Below are positions 1-9,801 of a DNA stretch of 64,000 nt, piece after piece. Location of the stretch: the NCBI GenBank assembly GCA_032164245.1, contig JAVMKO010000020.1, positions 12,118,706 through 12,182,705 of the forward strand. Direction: 5' to 3'. The notes below the pieces were generated by a model that ran no database searches, was not told where the DNA came from, and saw only the letters and a program-made list of their open reading frames with translations. The stretch comes from Sternotherus odoratus. Taxonomy: Eukaryota > Chordata > Testudines > Kinosternidae. Positions within the stretch are counted from its first letter, which is position 1; the number at the start of each line of letters is the position of its first letter. The position numbers and the translations under genes are program-made.

Positions 1-1320
1 TATCTCCACTTTTTTTTTTTTTTTTTTTTTTTTAAGGGGAATCAGTTATTATTTTCTTTTGGTTTTTAGGCAAACCAGGTTTTAGTCACTTTTTATCAAT
101 TAGGTAATTTGCATGAACACAGATGTTTTTTTGGCTTGCCTTTTTGGATTTAAAGCTAGTTACAACTTAAAAGGATACAATTATCTTTACCAGAATCTTT
201 TACTGTTAACTTTTTCTTTTGTAACACACACTGATCTGAAACACCATTAGCATTACAAACAAATATAGCTAAACCATGCATAGCTGCATACTTGCAAACT
301 AATCTCTGTGCTTGGATTACTTATTATAAGGATTTAGTTACAGACATTTTAAAGACATTAAAACATTTTCTTATTTTCACTAAAATTATTTTTCTTTACT
401 ATTTTTTCTATGCTTTTGGGTCAACACTATTAGAATTTCGGTTTATTAGGGTTACTTTGAGGTTTTATTTTACAAAATTAAATTTGCTTGCCCTGAAGGG
501 CTGTCTTGTTTAACAGATAAGTAATTTGCATTTTCACAGACAGAGAAGTAAGCCCAGGGGCTAGTTTTAAAAGGGATACCATTTATTTTTACTAATAAGC
601 TAGTCTCAAAGTTCTGTTCTTTCTTTACTTACTTTTGCTTTCACAGGGGATCAGATGTTAGGTTCTGTAAGAGACTACAAATCACATTCAAAGTGTCTAG
701 ACTCTAGAGGTGAGATTTGTACTATTTTTTTAACCTGGGACACAGACCTTGTTTAGAATTAGCATGGACATTTCTCTTTGAACAACTTTGTCTCTCTAAC
801 GAGCTGGTGGTGCAGGGATGCATTTGTTCCCGGTGTAAGGTCCCCAGGGGCATTCACATTTAAAGTGACCAGTCTGTTTGTACTGAAAACAATCTTTGAG
901 TTGCATTTACTACAGACAATTTCAAGCTGTTAAGAGCTGAAACCCTTTTTGATCAAATCACTTTTACACTTTAACTGCATCAAACTGTTTACCTGTTTTC
1001 CTTTAGGAACTTTCCTAGGCAACACTTCACTACTCACAGAAATTCTGTCTTTGTTCTCTTCACTCTAGGGCTTCTAAGGAACAGCTTCTTGAGCAACAAC
1101 AAATTCTCACTAGGATTTATTCACATTCATGATTATCTTTGGCCCATCAGACAGATCTCTACAAAATCTCCTCTTAGGCAATCTTACAAGCTCACTGGAC
1201 AAATGGTTAATTAGAGTTATTCTTTTTCCTCTGCAGTTACAAACTTAGAACTACACTACAAGCTGAAAAACAGACAAAAAAGACAGACAAGGAAGACTCA
1301 GACACACATTTTCCTACCCT
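1..1320 (-). other. AT-rich stretch, possibly retroviral internal sequence
   Basis: No open frame with recognisable homology. It opens with a T-rich run at 8-33. Two stretches share a diverged block (around 100-195 and 515-600, both containing 'gtaatttgcat' followed by a cacag motif and a similar spacer), which suggests an old internal duplication. Because it abuts a minus-strand gag-like region and LTR, it may be further internal sequence of the same provirus, but I recognise no pro, pol or env frame. Function unknown. Confidence 0.3.
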
Positions 1321-2058
1321 AGACACACAGCTTGGGATTTTCTTTTTGGCCTATTGCCAAGTGATTATTTCTCCCGAGGTTTCTCCCGTACCATTTTCCT
1401 CCTTACCCTCTGCACAGATTCAGATCCTGAGTCCTGCAGATTCCCCTCTGCTCCCTGGAGAGTCCCCCTGCGGAGGAGTAGGGGCAGGTGCAGTGGGGAC
1501 CAACTGGCGGGTCAAAACACGCCATGGTTTACACCCTTTATCGAAATAACATGGAGGGGGTTCACTCTCGGGAGAATACCTGACTGTCATAATCTTTAAA
1601 GATTTCTACAGCTCTGCTGCAGAGTTCAAACAAAATCAGTAACTTATCTGTCCCGGATGGTTTTTTTGATCTGGCTCTCCACTTCTCTTTAAAGCAGCCT
1701 GCTCGAAAGAACCATACAAAGGCAACCTTTTCTCCAGGTTGGCCCATACCGCGGTATTCCCAGTCTAATTCCTTACACACAGCGTGTACAACTTCTTAGA
1801 CATTCCTGTCTGTACTGGGAGTCTTTCTTCATAACACAACTTATTCCTAATGCTCAAAAAAGTTCTGAAAAGGGACACTAGTCCCTTGACCCATGGTGTC
1901 TGACAGGAGCCCTCCAACTGGCGTTTACCCTGCTGTCCAGTACACGACCCCTCAATATTGAATTGGCTGGGAGAAATCTCCCGTGGCGCCTGCCAATTCA
2001 TATATGAGTGATCTGACCACTGGACAGAGGCACCGCACCAGAAGGAATCCCGAGACAA
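1321..2058 (-). pseudogene. broken retroviral gag-like region (ERV remnant)
   Basis: Read on the minus strand, directly downstream of the primer-binding-site-like sequence. An ATG at 1894-1892 sits in a good start context and is followed by a possible N-myristoylation motif, as expected for a matrix protein start, but the frame stops after about 15 codons. Open pieces continue in other frames at about 2058-1765 and 1780-1562, so the region carries stops and frameshifts. Near 1500-1430 the minus strand encodes a short proline-rich stretch, reminiscent of the linker between matrix and capsid in gammaretrovirus-like Gag. No protease, polymerase or envelope is visible. The assignment rests on position next to the LTR, the start motif and the proline-rich segment. 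I cannot name the viral clade with confidence. Non-functional. Confidence 0.5.
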
Positions 2059-2064
2059 GCCCCC
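2046..2064 (-). promoter_or_regulatory. retroviral primer-binding-site-like sequence
   Basis: On the minus strand the sequence TGGGGGCTTGTCTCGGGAT lies four bases past the LTR edge. It resembles the proline-tRNA primer site of gammaretroviruses (TGGGGGCTCGTCCGGGAT), with one substitution and one extra base. That placement supports the LTR call and its orientation. The mutated site is probably not usable. Confidence 0.55.
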
Positions 2065-2068
2065 AAAT

Positions 2069-2488
2069 TGTTAGGTAAAAAGCAAGTCCCTACTCACCTC
2101 TCCAGCACCCGAGATTCGTGCGGAGTTGGTATAGGGCTCACAAACTGTCAGAAACCACTTACACAGACTTCAATTCATTGATCAATGGGCTCACACTATT
2201 CCTAGCTCAAAGCTTCAGAGTGAGTGTGGCAAATTTACTAGTGGTGAGCATCAATATTTATACACAGAAGTAAACAAAGTGATTTACATATCATAATGGT
2301 CATGCATAATCAATCAAGATTCTACAGGATAAAACAGGTTAAAATGTAAGTTACAAAAGATAAAGAGGAGATGGCTACTTAAGGGGAGGGGGGGTGTCAT
2401 GAGTAGTTTGCAGGTCAGAGCTTTGATTAAAAGTTCAGACATCAAGTCTGGGATAAGATTAAGCTTAATCAATAGTTCAGACTCAACA
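2069..2488 (-). mobile_element. LTR of an endogenous retrovirus, minus orientation
   Basis: The edge next to the primer site reads tgttagg on the plus strand, so the LTR ends CCTAACA on the minus strand. The best opposite edge is ctcaaca at 2482-2488, giving TGTTGAG...CCTAACA ends. A shorter LTR ending at 2399 is a weaker alternative. A TATA-like box (TATAAATATT on minus) lies at 2262-2253. A GAGGTGAGT splice-donor-like motif lies near 2098-2090. The partner LTR is not in the window, so no target duplication can be checked. Confidence 0.5.
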
Positions 2489-2559
2489 ATTTCTTTAAAG
2501 GCAGAGCAAGCTTATAATGTGGTATTAAACCCAAGTGGACTACACCAGAGGACAGGTTT

Positions 2560-2650
2560 CCGTGTTAGTCTGTATCCATAATAAGAACAGGAGTACTTGT
2601 GGCACCTTGTTAGTCTCTAAGGTGCCACAAATACTCCTGTTCTTCTATAC
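2560..2650 (-). mobile_element. short fold-back of PLE terminal sequence (type 2)
   Basis: A PLE 3' terminus (ccgtgttagtctgtatcc) is followed by a near-perfect hairpin: arm 2584-2608, a 10-nt spacer, arm 2619-2643. Each arm carries the 'gtggcacctt' block found at other PLE ends in this window. Only the left arm continues outward into the terminal 'gtgttagtctg' tail, as in the other fold-backs here. It carries no coding sequence. Confidence 0.7.
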
Positions 2651-3470
2651 CAGAGGAAGTGAAATTCATAGGCCTTCAACAGGGGTAAATTTCATTGGAG
2701 CAATGTTCCTAAATTCCTTAGCTTCTTTCAAAATTCCAGCTCAAAAGACTTGGAAGAGGCAAAAGTTGTTTGGGCCTCATTTCATGCAGGGGTTTTCACT
2801 TGATTGTAGAAATACAATCCTTTAAAAATCTCTTGGCATCCACTGTGCATTTGTTCGGACACAGACGGGGTTTCTATCTCCTGAACCTGCAAAGTACAGT
2901 AATTAATAACACCTCGAACAGGCCTTGTTAAAGATTTAGGGAGGATTAAGTCTCCTGTGGAAATGAATAAGAGAGAGAGAAAAGAGAATCCCCATGGGGA
3001 AATAAGCAGCTAGTGGGATGTCTGCCTTTTCCTGGCAAATGAGCATCATTTGCTTTTCGTGTCCAAACCAGAAGCTTCCAAAGAATGATGGAAATCAATT
3101 GTTGACATGCAAGAAGAAATATGGATTAAGTTTATATCTGTGTTTAGAGCATCAGGGGATGAATTAGCCTAATTGGTGTATTAGTCTCAGTTACACAGAG
3201 TAATCACCACAGGCTGCCTCTGTTTTCATTAGAAATTTAATTAAGTTTATCAATGTTTGGCTTCTCCACCCCTGTTTTCCAGCATCTCTACACGCATTCT
3301 TTTGTTTAATCAATATTTTTTTAGTGGGGTGGAGAGGAAGCTCTTTTGACTATATTCTGGTTTTAATCTTCTCCCTCGGTGTGGTTCTGTACTTCAATCT
3401 CTGCTTATCTAAAATCCATTGCAAAGTTGCTGCTCCAAACTCCCCAGTAAGCTGCAGTGCAGCCTATCGG
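2651..3470. other. no gene recognised
   Basis: Single-copy-looking DNA. The block at about 3160-3270 is rich in TAAT/ATTA words and could hold homeodomain-type sites, but that is weak evidence. No open frame here looks like a conserved protein. Confidence 0.4.
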
Positions 3471-3665
3471 CCCCATCTACACGTCTTGCTGGAGAAGGAA
3501 TTGATGGGTTATGTAATGGAGAACGGAGCAAGCTGGGGTCTGTCAACACCTCAGTTAAACACCAGCAGCTGCCCTGTGTCAGCTGACTCGGGTTTATGGG
3601 TCTTGGGTTGCTGGCCGTAAAATTGCGGTGTAGATTTTCAGGCTGATGCCTGGTCTCTGGGACCT
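3471..3665. repeat. MITE-like repeat, 'gtcagctgactcggg' family
   Basis: It starts near 'catctacacg' and contains 'gtcagctgactcggg' and 'aaaattgcggtgtaga'. It shares this layout with repeats at 14401-14545 and 26355-26580. The ends resemble the 'ctacactgcaat / attgcagtgtag' inverted ends of common amniote MITEs. Diverged, no coding sequence. Confidence 0.5.
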
Positions 3666-3694
3666 TCTCCCCATGTTGTTTCCATCATATCCAT

Positions 3695-3796
3695 TTAAAA
3701 GGCAAGGTCTATGAGCTCGGTCTTTGAGCTCTCCCTGTGTGTATATAGACCATCTAGCACAATGGGACAATCATACTACAAATATTAAACTAAAAT
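3695..3796 (+). repeat. L2/MIR-type tail fragment
   Basis: It has the order 'aagctct-ttggg-ctgtgt...cctagcacaatggg' seen in tails of MIR/L2-related repeats (compare 20165-20290 and 51160-51235). Old and diverged. Confidence 0.4.
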
Positions 3797-4436
3797 GGCC
3801 TCTTCCAATTGACCCCTAGGAATGTGTGCTCAAGCTGAAGCTACGATGGGATACTTTTGCTAGAAATATGTCTCATAGCTCTGGCAGGGTCAGGTGTCCT
3901 CGAAGTGGACATGTATTACATTTATACATACTTTAAGGAGCTTTACACTGCCCTCGGGTGCAACAAAGCCCTCATGTAAATAAGCATCAGGACTGTTGTG
4001 TGCATGCCCCTCATTCTGGAATAGTCTGGCATATGCTTAGCACAGACCTGCAGGGGTGCCTGAGGTCAGAATCCAAATCACCAGAGCTACGCTGATTTAC
4101 AGCAGCTAAGAGAACTGGCTCATCTCCCCTCTCTTTTTGGGTGTTTTTAATGGAGTTACATTGGCAGTGATGAATCAGGCTGTCCACATTTTCATCCGGA
4201 AACTGGAAAGTCTCCATCACTTAGAAGAATTATTCCTGGCTAATGGAAGGGCGCGCTCCATAAATGTTGCTTCCAAGTGTCACCCAGGAGATTTGTCTTT
4301 GCGCAGAGTCTGCAATGTGATGCAATTAAAAACAACCCCCTCTCCCCCCGTTTAGGAATAAGAGCACATGACGGATGGGCCCATGGCTCACTGTTGCTCT
4401 GTAGAGGACTGGTAGCAGAATTTAGCTGGGTGATAG
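3797..4436. other. no gene recognised
   Basis: Mixed unique sequence. At about 4065-4110 there is a possible scrap of the 'gctacgctgatttaca' repeat family described at 12340-12485. Otherwise nothing identifiable. Confidence 0.35.
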
Positions 4437-4438
4437 TA

Positions 4439-4556
4439 GGGTGACCAGATATCCCGATTTTATAGGCAGTCCTGATTTTGGGGTGTTTTTCTTATATTGG
4501 CTCCTATTACTTCCTACCACCTGTCTCTATTTTTCGCATTTGCTGTCTGGTCACCC
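4439..4556 (+). mobile_element. Tc1/mariner-type MITE, 118 bp, TA target site
   Basis: The ends are gggtgaccaga and tctggtcaccc, near-perfect inverted repeats flanked on both sides by TA (4437-4438 and 4557-4558), the target duplication expected of Tc1/mariner elements. A second copy of the same family lies at 30285-30404 in the other orientation. No transposase, so it was mobilised in trans. Confidence 0.8.
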
Positions 4557-4558
4557 TA

Positions 4559-5200
4559 GGTGATAGCTAGCTACCATCTGCTAGAGTGTACCATGCAACA
4601 CTTAAAGTTACAGGTTTCCATTCTCTGGAAGCCAGTTTTGCCAGACACTGATGTTCAAAGATGGACCTGTGATAGATCTTTCTCCAGCACAATTAGTGGG
4701 GATGTTAGCATCCCTGATATTTGTCTTGTTATCTAAAAAAGAACACAAATATTCGGCATTGCTTAGTATTTTTGTCATTAGTGCAAGAGGCTACAACCAT
4801 GCCTCCATGCCCTGCTGCATTGTCTAAATTAATCCACAGAGGGATATTGAATCACTTAATCATGGCGGAAATGTACTGCTTTGGAAAAGCACGCTCTCCC
4901 TTCATTAGATTTAATATATTTCTCATTATACAAATCTGCCACTGCGACAATAAGTCTTGTTCATAAATCAGTTTGCCCTTTTGCTTCGCAGTTGCGGAGA
5001 ACTTTCATCAAAGAAGACATAAATGGAACCTGTAAGACAGGAGGTCAGAACAGCTCTAACCAGATATTAATATCTATTCATTAAGCTTATTTTAATAGCA
5101 CATTTTAATAGCCTCTGTAAAACAATTATAGTCCCTTCTTTTCTTCCCCCTTTTTAATGTTGGCATTTTCATACTGTAAAAAGAGAACAAATAATTACCT
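4559..5200. other. unique AT-rich DNA; candidate conserved non-coding block
   Basis: No repeat signature is visible. The stretch at about 4800-5130 is AT-rich, repeat-free and dense in TTAAT/ATTA-like words, the texture often seen in conserved enhancers near developmental genes. This is a suspicion only. No exon-like frame was found. Confidence 0.3.
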
Positions 5201-5204
5201 TGTT

Positions 5205-5275
5205 ATTATTTATTGTTTGTTTCATGGTAGTGTCTACAACCCCCATCTTGCTAGGCGCTGTACATTAGAGAGAGT
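5205..5275 (-). repeat. L2/MIR-type tail fragment
   Basis: The plus strand reads 'ttattatttattg...catcttgctaggcgctgtac', the reverse of the common amniote tail ending in 'gtacagcgcctagc...aataataa'. Old fragment. Confidence 0.5.
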
Positions 5276-6103
5276 CAATATTTTTTATTTTTCAGAATTT
5301 CAAAAATGGTTCTTCATTAAACATTTGTAGAAATGTTTCAAATGTTAAAAAAAAAATCAACGCAACATTTTCAGCCAGTTCTGACCAGTTCTTCTCCAGA
5401 TGTGCATTTAATTTTTTTTTTTAATTTCCTCATCATTTTTCCAGTGGCTGTCTCTCCAGATTTTTTGTTTCAAGGCCATGAATCTGTTATTTACACAACT
5501 TTGATGGTCAATAAATTATGAATCAGTGCACAATAAAATCACAAGCTGAAGCACCATATTGGTTTATGCGGTATTTGATTTTACAAATTTTAAGAGGCTG
5601 AGAAATTAATTTCTGACACACACTGCAAAATACTTTGGGCAAAAGAAGAGGATAAACTCTGTCCTAAATTATGCCCTTGTCGCTGCCTCCTCCTCCTCTT
5701 CCTCCTTTTTTCATTAAATTAGTGTCCTGTATACACTAGGCCCTGTATACACACTTAGTGTATATCTAGACTACCACCACAGTCAGAGAGGCCATTCTGC
5801 CTCCCTTCTCCTTGTCTTGCTCAGTGTCTTGCATTTCTCCTGAAGAAAATATATCTCATAATTTATCTCAGCCTATCTCTGTTATGCCTGGGCAAAGATC
5901 TGGGCTGCCTCCTTTTTTTTGGTGACTCTTTTATCTCTAGGTTTACTACACAACTCCATCCATTCTCTCTTTCCCACCCTCAGCATGGAGCATGTTTCCT
6001 CTTCAAGAGGGCTACACACAAAACCTATGCACCATTAGTAAATCTGACGAATCACTCTGTTCCCCTGGTGCAATTTCCTGTGTTATATCGTTAGCCAATT
6101 AAG
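5276..6103. other. no gene recognised
   Basis: AT-rich and pyrimidine-rich unique DNA with short T and CCT runs (about 5690-5710). No coding, RNA or repeat signal that I can support. Confidence 0.4.
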
Positions 6104-6111
6104 ATGTAAGG

Positions 6112-6410
6112 CAGGGTAGGCAACCTATGGCATGTGTGCCAAAGGCAGCACACGAGCTGATTTTCAGTGACACTAACACTGGCCACCATTCTGGGGTGCT
6201 CTGCACTTTAATTGAATTTTAAATGAAGTTTCTTACACATTTTAAAACCCTTATTTTATTTCTATACAACAATAGTGTAGTTCTATATTATAGACTTATA
6301 GAAAGAGACCTTCTAAAAATATTAAAATGTATGGCTGGCATGCGAAACCTTAAATTAGAGTGAATAAATGAAGACTCAGCACACCACTTCTGAAAGGTTG
6401 CTGACCCCTG
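6112..6410 (+). mobile_element. hAT MITE with perfect 8-bp target duplication
   Basis: It begins CAGGGTAGGCAACC and ends GGTTGCTGACCCCTG, near-matching inverted ends. Both sides carry the same 8 bases ATGTAAGG (6104-6111 and 6411-6418). An 8-bp duplication is the hallmark of hAT superfamily insertion. The interior has no transposase frame. A second copy is at 32335-32620. Confidence 0.9.
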
Positions 6411-6418
6411 ATGTAAGG

Positions 6419-6736
6419 GTTCGGAAAAGCTCACTTCAGTGGGTGAATAGACTGTGATTTGAATTATTTGGAGGGGCTTTGGTGGAGCTACACCTGTGTT
6501 CCCCCTATTTTTCCCTTTTTCCCATAGGTTCCTGCATTAGGAACATAGGAACAAAATGCATCTTGCCAGGGATCCCTGTAGTTCAGTATACTGCCTTCGG
6601 CAGCTGCCCGCACTCCCTTACTTAGAGCAAAGAAGGGTGTCAGGGACACGGGATTCTCCTCCCGATTCTGCCGCTGGCTCACAGGATGACTTTAACGATT
6701 TTAATGGCCCAAACGGTCCATTGTGATGGCCTCACT
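6419..6736. other. mostly unique DNA with a possible CR1 scrap
   Basis: The segment 6538-6610 ('aggaacatagga...gtatactgcc') loosely resembles the 3' region of a minus-strand CR1 subfamily (compare 36226-37041). The rest is unremarkable. Confidence 0.3.
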
Positions 6737-7090
6737 CAGGGGTGGCCAACCTGGGACTCCAGAGCCACATGTGGCTCTCCAGAAGTTAATCTGTGGCTCC
6801 TTGTACAGGAACCGACTGCGGGGCTGGAGCTACAGGCGCCAACTTTCCAATGTGCCCGGGGGGTGCTCACTGCTCAACCCCTGGCTCTGCCATGGGCCCT
6901 GCCCCCACTCCATCCCAGAGCCTCCTACATGCCATGAAACAGCTGATTGGGAGGTGCAGGGATAGAAGGGGAGGCGCTGACCGGCTGGGAGCAGGAGAAG
7001 CTGATGGGGGCTGCTAAAGTATTACTGTGGCTCTTTGGCAATGCTCATTGGTAAATTCTGGCTCCTTCTCAGGCTGAGGTGGGCCTACCA
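6737..7090 (+). mobile_element. hAT MITE, second family
   Basis: It starts CAGGGGTGGCCAACCTGGG, with 'agccacatgtggctc' close behind, and runs through a GC-rich middle (proline-like ORFs here are chance) to 'gtggctctttggcaatg' and an eroded right end near 7090. The left end and overall layout fit a widespread turtle hAT element. The right terminus and the 8-bp duplication are degraded (gcctcact against gcttattg), so the right boundary is approximate. Confidence 0.7.
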
Positions 7091-7159
7091 GGCTTATTGC
7101 AGCACACTGGCCAGAAAACGTCCTTTCATTAATTCCGGTTTCATGTTCAATAGCTGTTC

Positions 7160-7284
7160 TTGACCTAGAGCAGATCTTCTAGAAAAACATCCAATATTGA
7201 TTTTAAAATTGCCAGTGATGGAGAGGCTAACACAATTCTTGGTGAGCTGTTTAAACTGATTAATTACCCTTACTGTTAAAAATA
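7160..7284 (-). mobile_element. old CR1-type LINE 3' region, left half
   Basis: The plus strand reads 'aacatccaatattgattttaaaattgccagtgatggag' broken by small changes, the complement of a CR1-type 3' untranslated region. The element is interrupted by the Tigger-like MITE at 7285-7580 and resumes at 7583. Confidence 0.6.
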
Positions 7285-7580
7285 CAGTAAAACCTCCATT
7301 TAACGGACTAATTCGGGCAAGGGGGTGTCCGTTAAATCAAAAAGTCCGTTATTTAATAATAAATAAATAATAAAAAAGAGCTGTCGGAGCAGCAGCCCAC
7401 CCGCCACAGGGTCGGAGAGGCAGCTCCGCAGCCCGGCCGCTGCTGTGACCCGGGCGGCAGCCGGGAGCCGGCAGCCAGCCCGCCAGAAATGGATCAGGAA
7501 TGCATCAGACTTGCTCAGAAATTTTGTCCGTTGCATCCGAAGTCTGTTAAATCGAGGTCCGTTAAATCGAGGGTTTACTG
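7285..7580. mobile_element. Tigger/pogo-like MITE inserted in a CR1
   Basis: Ends CAGTAAAACCTCCATTTAAC and its inverted partner (ttaaatcgagggtttactg), flanked by TA at 7283-7284 and 7581-7582. The CAGTAAA(A/C)CCTC... end and the TA duplication are typical of Tigger-type Tc1/mariner elements. The middle is GC-rich (7380-7480) and has no transposase. It splits an older CR1, which dates it as the younger insertion. Confidence 0.8.
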
Positions 7581-7582
7581 TA

Positions 7583-7757
7583 TATGCCTTCTTTCTAGTC
7601 TAAATTTGTCTAGCTTCAATGATCCAGATGATTCTTTATACCTTTTCCTGCTAGATTGAAGAGCTCACTGTTATCACACTTTTATTCCATATGTAGGTGC
7701 TTTGAAGTTACACCTTAAACTTCTCTTTGATGAGCTACAGAGATTGAGCTCCTTGAA
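7583..7757 (-). mobile_element. old CR1-type LINE 3' region, right half
   Basis: It continues the CR1 from 7284 ('tgccttctttctagtctaaatttgtc...gattgagctccttg'). Removing the MITE and one TA joins the halves without a gap. No coding sequence remains. Confidence 0.6.
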
Positions 7758-7779
7758 ATTAATGTTCCCCCTGCCTTAG

Positions 7780-7890
7780 TTTCCAAGGGTCAGTGCCTAA
7801 GTAACTTAAGAGCCTAAATCCTATTGATTTAATGGGATTTAGGCTCCTATATTTCTTAGGTGCTTTCAAAAATGTTACCTCCAATCTATA
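7780..7890. repeat. palindromic repeat, 'gcctaaat-ccattga' family
   Basis: It contains 'gtgcctaagt...gcctaaatcc...tgatttaatgggatttaggc...taggtgctttcaaaa', an inverted-repeat layout. The same family appears near 20998-21140, 41615-41735, 50650-50775 and 52686-52770. Old MITE-like element. Confidence 0.5.
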
Positions 7891-7990
7891 AAATATGAAT
7901 AATAATACTCATGCACCTCCCAAGGTGGGTTATCAAGCATAATTAATTGTGAGTCACTCTGCAGTCCTTGGATGAAAGCTTCTTAGTAAA
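7870..7990 (+). repeat. MIR-type SINE core fragment
   Basis: The order 'tataaaatatgaataataata...cctcccaaggtgg...ccttggatgaaag' follows the MIR body (aaaatgggaataataata, then a gap, then gatcctcggatgaaag). Confidence 0.5.
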
Positions 7991-9031
7991 TGCCCCAAAG
8001 TCATATAATTACAATTACTTATTTCCAGAAGACGTCCCAACCAGATGGCCATTGCAAGACAATGCAATAAATTTATGACCATGTCTCTACAGAGTCTTTG
8101 CACTGAGAGTATTCTTTAGATGCCAGTGGACAGACATGAAATGATGACTACTGGGAACAACCCCAAAGTCTAGATATCTTAAGTTTTTATACTGACATCC
8201 ATCTCCATTGCATAGAAAATGCCAAATTACTTCTCCAAGAGTTCTGGACAAGGGTGTATAATTGTGTTTGTGGCTTCATTTTGATGTCCTACTATCATAG
8301 CTATTTTTGTCCTTTACAAATGTGGCAGCAATTTAGCAATCTATTGACTTGACTTTTTTCCTCATAAATATGCTTTCTCTTGGATGCATAATTCAAATTC
8401 ACATCTAAACCATGAGCTGTTTGCTTTTGCAAGAGCTATAATTTAAGCATAACCTCAGTAGAAAGCCATTCAGTGCCATATCCCTGTAAAGTGTAATTTA
8501 GTCTGGCTATGCAATCTTCCTCACCACCATTCTAATATGGGAGCTTGTTTGCTAAATAATTCTCACAGAGTTTTGCTCAGAGCGCTGGTTTTATGCAGAA
8601 TCGTCATCTTCCCCCCTCCCCGCTTCTCCCCAAATCACATAAACGTTGCCAAGGTAAATGAGCGCTCTTTGGAAAGCTATTACTGCCATGTAGTTTTCAT
8701 TTGAAAATGTCACAATAAAGCAATGTTCTTTGATGCTTAGAAGTGTGCCAAGTTAGAGCATGATAAAAACAGCAAATAAAATAAAATAATACGTCAGAAG
8801 AACTTGAAGGAGAAAAAAATGACATTTCTAAGTCTGCTCTTCTTTCTTCTGTGCACTCATCTGTCACTTGAGATCAGCCAGTTTTCTTCACTTCTACAAC
8901 ATGAGGTGGGTCCAAAATGGTGAAATTTGGATTTGTAGTCAGATGCAACATCCCTAGAGTTTGGGGCTGTCCATTACAAAGATAAATCCTGAACTGTGAA
9001 ACTCATCTTTTAATCTGGATTCAAGGGCATT
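7991..9031. other. unique DNA; candidate conserved non-coding block at about 8450-8800
   Basis: No repeat is recognised. The part from about 8450 to 8800 is AT-rich, low in CpG and free of repeats, and contains many homeobox-like and TTTAAG/CAATAAA words. No frame looks coding. Treat as a candidate only. Confidence 0.3.
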
Positions 9032-9093
9032 TGGTCCTGGTTTGGACTAGATGACCTCCTGAGGTCTCTTTCAATCTTAATATTTTATATTCT
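9032..9093 (+). mobile_element. CR1 LINE 3' terminus, severely 5'-truncated
   Basis: 'tggactagatgacctcctg' followed by 'aggtctctttcaatctta' and an ATTCT-type end is the classical CR1 3' end. Only about 60 bp remain, consistent with 5' truncation during target-primed reverse transcription. Confidence 0.75.
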
Positions 9094-9498
9094 AAGAGCA
9101 GCTTCCAACTCTAGAGTCAATGAAAGGAGATAGAAAGGAGGCCAGGCTGGAGATGTAGTCTAAGCAAGCAGAGTTGTCACAGCTGACTCATATTATTGAG
9201 GTGTTTAATTAAGTAATTAAATTAATTAATTGGCTTTCATATAGGAAATCTGTTGTCTTGGTGCAAGTGTCCCAGAGATGTATCATGCAGGTATCATCAG
9301 TGAACCATTACTGGCTCAGGGGATGTTCAGGGAAATGAAGTAATGAACCCTCACTGGCTAAGAGCTTTAAGGAAAGTGCAAGATACACCAGGTACATAGA
9401 GAAATGATAGTCTTCATGTGTTGTTACGAGGGAGCTCTCCAATCAGTTGGTTCTGGAGCAGCAGTACTCTGGTGTCTTAGGGCTAAAGCTATTTAGCC
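9094..9498. other. no gene recognised
   Basis: Unique DNA with a TTAATTAA-rich tract at 9205-9232. No other signal. Confidence 0.4.
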
Positions 9499-9801
9499 TT
9501 GGGCCAGGTCTATTCTAGCGGAGGGGGGTGGGGTCGACCTAAGATACACAATTTAGGCTACGTGAATAGTGTAGCTGAAGTCGGGGCATCTTAGGTCGAC
9601 TTACCTGGTGTCCTCACAGTGGCAACGGGATCCCGTCGACTCCACTTACTCATCTGAGCGAGTCAGAGTTACAGAGTTGATGGAGAGCGCCTTTGGGGAT
9701 CGATTTATCATGTCTAGATGAGATGCAATAAATTGATCCCTGGTAGATTGATCAGTACCTGCCGATCCAGTGGGTAGTGAAGACAAGGTATTGGAGAGTC
9801 T
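9499..9801. mobile_element. MITE-like DNA element rich in 'gtcgac/tcgatt' motifs
   Basis: The left end 'ccaggtctattctag' and the right end 'tagtgaagacaaggta' form imperfect inverted repeats. The interior has repeated GTCGAC and gatcgattta motifs. Similar motif style and ends occur in the larger element at 30626-31478. No transposase. Superfamily not determined. Confidence 0.5.
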
